A model generated the notes under the pieces. It was not told the origin of the DNA, ran no database searches, and saw only the letters and a program-made list of their open reading frames with translations. From Prevotellamassilia sp. (lineage in GTDB: Bacteria > Bacteroidota > Bacteroidia > Bacteroidales > Bacteroidaceae), in NCBI GenBank assembly GCA_018383375.1, contig JAHAWW010000003.1:1-9686 (forward strand): DNA of 9,686 nt, written 5' to 3'. The translations under genes were made by a program, and so were the position numbers. Of the stretch, positions 6,671 through 9,686 are shown piece by piece; within the stretch, counting starts at the first letter, position 1; every line of letters begins with the position of its first letter.

Positions 6671-8461
6671 TTGAAAACATTTGAAGAATTGGGCGTGTCT
6701 GAAAACATTCGACGCGCCATAGCCGAAATGGGCTACGAAAATCCTATGCCTGTGCAGGAGGAAGTTATCCCTTATCTCTTGGGTGTCGGTAACGACGTGA
6801 TTGCCTTGGCTCAAACCGGAACGGGCAAGACGGCTGCATACGGCCTGCCTGTTTTGCAGAAGGTAGACCCTGCCGACCATCACACACAAGCCATCATCCT
6901 CAGTCCTACCCGCGAACTCTGTCTGCAAATTGCCGGCGACCTCAAAGACTATGCCCGCTACATTGACGGCCTCCAGGTTTTGGCCGTCTATGGCGGCTCG
7001 AGCATTGAGAGCCAAATACGCAGTCTGCGCAAAGGCGTACAGGTCATCGTGGCCACACCGGGTCGACTCATCGACCTTATGCACCGTGGCGTGGCCAATC
7101 TCGATAAGGTAGAAAACGTGGTGCTCGACGAAGCTGACGAGATGCTCAACATGGGTTTCACCGAAAGCATTGACGAAATCCTTGCCGGCGTGCCTGCCGA
7201 GCGCAACACCCTTTTGTTTTCTGCCACAATGGGCCGCGAGATTGAGCGCATTGCCAAGAGTTATCTTCACGACTACAAAGAGATTGTGGTGGGGTCGAGA
7301 AATGAAGGCGCCGAGAATGTCAACCACATCTACTATCTCGTCCATGCCAAAGATAAATATCCGGCCCTCAAACGTGTGGTGGACTATTATCCCAATATTT
7401 ATGCCATTATCTTCTGTCGCACACGTCTGGAAACTCAAGAAGTGGCCGACCAACTCATTCGCGACGGCTACAATGCCGAAGCGCTCCACGGCGACCTATC
7501 TCAGGCCCAACGCGACCTCACCATGCAGAAGTTTCGCACTCATCGCACCCAGTTGCTCATAGCCACCGACGTGGCCGCCAGAGGTCTCGATGTTGACGAA
7601 CTCACCCACGTCATTAACTATGGCCTGCCCGAAGATGTGGAGAACTACACCCACCGCTCCGGTCGTACGGGACGTGCAGGTCGACGTGGCACAAGCATAT
7701 CCATCATTCATATGCGTGAAAAAGGTCGCGTGCGCATCATAGAAAAAGTCATTGGTAAGCAATTTGAGCAGGGAACACTGCCCGAGCCTCAGGAGATTTG
7801 CACCAAACAGCTTTATCGCGTCATGGACGAACTCGAGCGCATTGAGGTCGACGATAATCAGATTGCACCTTTCCTCCCCGAGATTTTCCGAAAGCTCGAT
7901 TGGCTCACTAAAGAAGACCTTGTCAAACGCATCGTTAGCCGTGAGTTTGGTCATTTCCTCGACTATTATGCCAATGCCCCCGAAATTGTGCAGCCAACAA
8001 GCAGCAAAAGTGAGCGCGAAGACCGCAAAGCGTCCGGCCGTCAGTCCGGTCGTGGCAAAGATCGTGCCGTCGGCCCCCGCGCTGCCGAACCCGGTTATAA
8101 ACGCTTGTTTATCAATTTGGGCAAGCGCGACAATTTTTATGCCCGTGAAATCATCAATTTGGTCAATCGCTATGTCAAAGGCAAAGTTCAGATTGGCCGC
8201 ATAGACCTCACTCCCAACTGCTCTTTCTTTGAGGTGCCTGAAGCCTCGGCCGGCCTCGTGCTTAAAAAGATGTCGAGAGCCATGGTGGGCAACCGTCAGG
8301 TGGTCGTGGACGATGCCGACCCTACTGGCGACAAACCCACTCGCCGCGGTTCACGTCGTGACAAGAGCGAAGACCGCCGTCCCTCTCATCGTGCTGCCGA
8401 TAAGGCTTCAAACGGCCGCCGCAAATATGGTAAAGACGACTGGAAGCAGTTTTTTGAGTAA
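6671..8461 (+). CDS. DEAD-box ATP-dependent RNA helicase with DbpA-type RNA-binding domain (DeaD/CsdA-like)
   Basis: A 596-residue ATP-dependent RNA helicase, probably unwinding structured RNA in ribosome assembly, mRNA turnover or cold adaptation. Domains in order: Q motif (F4, GYENPMPVQ at 21-29); RecA1 with AQTGTGKT 47-54, PTREL 79-83, TPGR 129-132, DEAD 153-156 and SAT 184-186; RecA2 with ATDVAARGLD 298-307 and HRSGRTGRAG 328-337; a charged, probably disordered linker at ~440-474; a DbpA RNA-binding domain at ~476-550 (YKRLFINLG onward); and a basic tail. This is the layout of DeaD/CsdA, but one-to-one orthology cannot be settled here. The start is TTG (6671-6673): translation from it gives the conserved MKTFEELG N-terminus, there is an in-frame stop at 6644-6646 with no ATG between, and the next Met (residue 20) would remove part of the Q motif. 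It is followed after 15 nt by the outer-membrane protein gene. Confidence 0.97.
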   Translation: MKTFEELGVSENIRRAIAEMGYENPMPVQEEVIPYLLGVGNDVIALAQTGTGKTAAYGLPVLQKVDPADHHTQAIILSPTRELCLQIAGDLKDYARYIDGLQVLAVYGGSSIESQIRSLRKGVQVIVATPGRLIDLMHRGVANLDKVENVVLDEADEMLNMGFTESIDEILAGVPAERNTLLFSATMGREIERIAKSYLHDYKEIVVGSRNEGAENVNHIYYLVHAKDKYPALKRVVDYYPNIYAIIFCRTRLETQEVADQLIRDGYNAEALHGDLSQAQRDLTMQKFRTHRTQLLIATDVAARGLDVDELTHVINYGLPEDVENYTHRSGRTGRAGRRGTSISIIHMREKGRVRIIEKVIGKQFEQGTLPEPQEICTKQLYRVMDELERIEVDDNQIAPFLPEIFRKLDWLTKEDLVKRIVSREFGHFLDYYANAPEIVQPTSSKSEREDRKASGRQSGRGKDRAVGPRAAEPGYKRLFINLGKRDNFYAREIINLVNRYVKGKVQIGRIDLTPNCSFFEVPEASAGLVLKKMSRAMVGNRQVVVDDADPTGDKPTRRGSRRDKSEDRRPSHRAADKASNGRRKYGKDDWKQFFE

Positions 8462-8476
8462 ATACTCTTATATGCT

Positions 8477-9136
8477 ATGAACTTTAAGTCACTCTTGTTT
8501 GTGTTCTGCCTGCTGGCCGTTCCTGCCTCAGCCCAGCATTTTCAGCTCAAGGCTGGTGGCGGTCTGTCTACACAGTATGGCGCTGCCCACAGTGTGGGTG
8601 CCTATCGTTTTGGCGTGGGCTACGAAATGGAGCTCGACCAGCATTGGAGTGTTTCGCCAGCATTGATGTTTTATGGCAAAGGTTGGAAATCGCCCGATGC
8701 CTGGGTTCCGGTCTTGGACGATGGTGGCTTGCCGGTCTTGGACGACGAAGGCAACCAGACTTACAGCTTGATGAGCCGCTCTGTGGCTGCCGGTTATCTC
8801 GAACTGCCGCTACTGGTCAACTACTACCATCGTCTGGCCGCTCAGCGTTATTTGGTCTTCTCGGCTGGGCCGTATGTGGCCTATGGCGTGTCGGGGAAAG
8901 TCAAGACCAAGGGCGATGCCCGCCGTGTAGGCAGTGAGAAACTGTTTTATGAAGAAAATACTTTCGACATAGACGATGCCCGTCGTTTTGACGCAGGCTT
9001 CCAGGTGGCTGCCGGCTATCAGTTTCCGTCCAAAATCACGCTATCGCTCGAGGCCGATTTCGGTTTGGTGCGCTTTGCCCCCGGAGCCGGGCGAAACCTC
9101 TCGGCGTTGGTCGGACTCACTTATACGTTTGACTGA
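8477..9136 (+). CDS. outer-membrane beta-barrel protein (PorT/OMP_b-brl_2-like)
   Basis: A 219-residue predicted outer-membrane protein. Residues 1-19 form a clean signal peptide (hydrophobic core LLFVFCLLAV, then ASA before Q20, a signal peptidase I site). The mature part alternates glycine/aromatic strands with polar loops: GVGYEMELDQHWSVSPALMF, YLELPLLVNYY, YLVFSAGPYVAYG, FQVAAGYQFPSKITLSLEAD and LVGLTYTFD. This is the usual pattern of the 8-strand barrels called PorT or outer-membrane beta-barrel family in Bacteroidetes. Length is typical. The function is not known; family members are often annotated as porins without proof. Residues 77-92 are a local 8-residue duplication (VPVLDDGG/LPVLDDEG), probably in a surface loop. 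The start lies 15 nt after the helicase stop and no promoter box is seen between them, so it is likely co-transcribed with the helicase. Confidence 0.9.
   Translation: MNFKSLLFVFCLLAVPASAQHFQLKAGGGLSTQYGAAHSVGAYRFGVGYEMELDQHWSVSPALMFYGKGWKSPDAWVPVLDDGGLPVLDDEGNQTYSLMSRSVAAGYLELPLLVNYYHRLAAQRYLVFSAGPYVAYGVSGKVKTKGDARRVGSEKLFYEENTFDIDDARRFDAGFQVAAGYQFPSKITLSLEADFGLVRFAPGAGRNLSALVGLTYTFD
8705..8752 (+). repeat. 24-bp imperfect tandem duplication within the outer-membrane protein gene
   Basis: Units 8705-8728 and 8729-8752 share the core CCGGTCTTGGACGA and stay in frame, encoding VPVLDDGG then LPVLDDEG (residues 77-92). It lies between two predicted strands, so it lengthens an acidic loop without disturbing the barrel. 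Confidence 0.75.
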
Positions 9137-9174
9137 CGCGAACTTCATCTCTTCAAAATACCCAATTTTTGGTA

Positions 9175-9205
9175 TTGCCGTTTCTGCGGTCTCTTCCTAC
9201 CTTTG
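9175..9205 (+). promoter_or_regulatory. candidate Bacteroidetes promoter with no evident gene downstream
   Basis: TACCTTTG (9198-9205), followed by CAGC, is a full match to the -7 box. A TTG at 9175-9177 lies 20 nt upstream as a partial -33 element. Predicted start near 9212. The transcript would contain only very short ORFs, starting at 9222 (2 codons) and 9246 (7 codons), followed by the stem-loop at 9268-9297. Confidence 0.4.
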
Positions 9206-9267
9206 CAGCAGAAACAAAGAGATGTTTTAAGTTTGAATTTTTATAATGAATGTAATGTCCATGTCTT

Positions 9268-9297
9268 GATGGCCGTTCCTGAAATGGAGCGGCCATC
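9268..9297 (+). ncRNA. 12-bp stem-loop; possible 3' end of a short transcript
   Basis: Arms 9268-9279 and 9286-9297 (GATGGCCGTTCC / GGAGCGGCCATC) pair over 12 positions including one G·U, with the 6-nt loop TGAAAT. It is followed by GGCTTTGT, a poor U-tract. Together with the promoter-like site ending at 9205 it could define a small RNA of about 90 nt. No known RNA family is recognised; this is a structural observation only. Confidence 0.25.
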
Positions 9298-9325
9298 GGC
9301 TTTGTATAAGCTATACGCAAAACAA

Positions 9326-9350
9326 AAGGTTGCAGAAACTCTGCAACCTT
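9326..9350 (-). terminator. hairpin terminator for minus-strand transcripts (speA direction)
   Basis: The 11-bp perfect arms AAGGTTGCAGA (9326-9336) and TCTGCAACCTT (9340-9350) enclose a 3-nt loop. On the minus strand the stem is followed by TTGTTTTGCG, a U-rich tract; on the plus strand the following bases are not U-rich. It would therefore end transcription from speA, about 220 nt after its stop codon. Confidence 0.6.
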
Positions 9351-9445
9351 GCACTGTATGATTGTAATTGCCTTATTATAATGCCCCTGCTTGATGTAGG
9401 GTTTGCGAAGCGAACTCTGCACAACCTTTCCACCTCAGCACGGTT

Positions 9446-9568
9446 TTATTGCTTCAGGGCCACTATACGTTTGAAACGGTGCCGGCAGTGAAATGAGGCA
9501 AGGTGGAATATTGGGCGAGTGCCGTGATGCTCCACACCATAGACGTTATGAAAAAACACCCGTTTCAT
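9446..9568 (-). CDS. doubtful 40-residue ORF immediately after speA
   Basis: ATG at 9566-9568 lies 3 nt after the speA stop and opens a 40-codon frame beginning MKRVFFHNVY and ending RFKRIVALKQ, stop TAA 9446-9448. The predicted peptide is basic, with six histidines and clusters of arginine and lysine, and has no signal peptide, membrane segment or recognised domain. No Shine-Dalgarno sequence is seen, and the position inside a transcribed 3' region could produce such a frame by chance. Listed because its spacing to speA would suit translational coupling. Confidence 0.15.
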   Translation of the reverse strand: MKRVFFHNVYGVEHHGTRPIFHLASFHCRHRFKRIVALKQ

Positions 9569-9571
9569 CGT

Positions 9572-9686
9572 TTATTCCAAATAAGTGTAACCATAAAGTC
9601 CCGAGCGGTAGTTGGAGATAAACTCCTTGCCCTCTTCGTTGGTGATGCGGCCCTCTTTGACGGCCTTGCTCACCCAGCTCTCCAAG
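9572..9686 (-). CDS. speA: biosynthetic arginine decarboxylase, C-terminal fragment (rest beyond the window)
   Basis: The minus-strand frame enters at the right edge and ends at TAA 9572-9574, giving the last 37 residues: LESWVSKAVKEGRITNEEG, then KEFISNYRSGLYGYTYLE. The terminal GLYGYTYLE is the usual ending of SpeA, the PLP-dependent enzyme that converts arginine to agmatine for putrescine and spermidine synthesis. A short helical segment before it also fits. Only about 6% of a typical 630-residue SpeA is visible, so the call rests on this C-terminal signature. The coding frame is convincing (no stops, Bacteroidetes-like codon use). It is followed by a 40-codon doubtful ORF and a terminator at 9326-9350. 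Confidence 0.78.
   Translation of the reverse strand, partial: LESWVSKAVKEGRITNEEGKEFISNYRSGLYGYTYLE

Larger units (their letters stand above)
9137..9571. other. 435-nt region without a convincing gene between the OMP gene and speA
   Basis: The genes on both sides end towards this region. It holds a weak dyad just after the OMP gene (AATACC 9157-9162 / GGTATT 9171-9176), a plus-strand promoter-like site, a 12-bp stem-loop, a minus-strand terminator hairpin, an imperfect repeat of the terminator arm (9413-9428), and a doubtful 40-codon minus-strand ORF. I see no tRNA, recognisable riboswitch or mobile-element end in it. The longer open frames crossing it show no family resemblance and run through the hairpins. 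Confidence 0.6.

Noticed and set aside
6641..7489. 282-codon minus-strand open frame
   Set aside because: Antisense to the helicase RecA domains, where all DEAD-box motifs are in the plus-strand frame.
9157..9176. AATACC/GGTATT dyad just after the outer-membrane protein stop as a terminator
   Set aside because: Only six AT-rich pairs with an 8-nt loop and no U-tract after it; it also overlaps the -33 region of the next promoter-like site.
9153..9422. 89-codon minus-strand open frame (GTG start)
   Set aside because: It passes through both the terminator hairpin and the 12-bp stem-loop, has no ribosome-binding site, and its product resembles no family.
1..9686. Mobile element, phage, CRISPR or defence system
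   Set aside because: No transposase, integrase, regularly spaced repeats, terminal inverted repeats or defence-domain proteins were seen; gene content and codon use look uniform and core-genome-like.

Overview
The window looks like a chromosomal housekeeping segment from a member of the Bacteroidales, most likely close to Prevotella. The evidence is the protein families (a DUF2723 membrane protein with the Bacteroidetes-type PRERDYAYAG segment, a PorT-like small outer-membrane barrel, and a DEAD-box helicase with a DbpA RNA-binding domain), promoter-like boxes of the Bacteroidetes form TTTG-N19/20-TAnnTTTG, weak or absent Shine-Dalgarno sites, and a tRNA without encoded CCA. I see no transposase, integrase, phage, CRISPR or defence genes.

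Left half, all on the minus strand. From 6395 downwards there is a tight cluster: a 1144-residue DUF2723 GT-C-type membrane protein, then a NodB-type polysaccharide deacetylase 3 nt later, then the epoxyqueuosine reductase queG 18 nt later. After a 114-nt gap with its own good promoter comes tRNA-Gln(UUG), which ends in a clear hairpin terminator. Past that terminator lies a separately promoted tdh (L-threonine 3-dehydrogenase), which is cut by the left edge about 11 residues before its expected end. The most unusual feature is a perfect 14-bp terminator-like inverted repeat inside the first codons of queG, just downstream of the deacetylase stop.

Right half. A 275-nt divergent spacer (6396-6670) carries an 8-nt tandem repeat and candidate promoters for both directions. 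Rightwards lie a DEAD-box RNA helicase (TTG start) and, 15 nt later, a small secreted outer-membrane beta-barrel protein. From 9137 to 9571 there is no convincing gene. That stretch holds a good + strand promoter-like site, a 12-bp stem-loop, a minus-strand terminator hairpin and a doubtful 40-codon ORF. The last 115 bases on the minus strand encode the C-terminal 37 residues of what is most likely the biosynthetic arginine decarboxylase SpeA.

How the genes work together: the DUF2723 protein and the deacetylase plausibly form a cell-surface glycan or protein-glycosylation unit (inference from family and spacing). QueG acts in tRNA queuosine biosynthesis, the helicase in RNA remodelling, TDH in threonine catabolism and SpeA in polyamine synthesis. 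Most of the window is ordinary core genome; the points for follow-up are regulatory RNA structures and the poorly characterised DUF2723/deacetylase pair.
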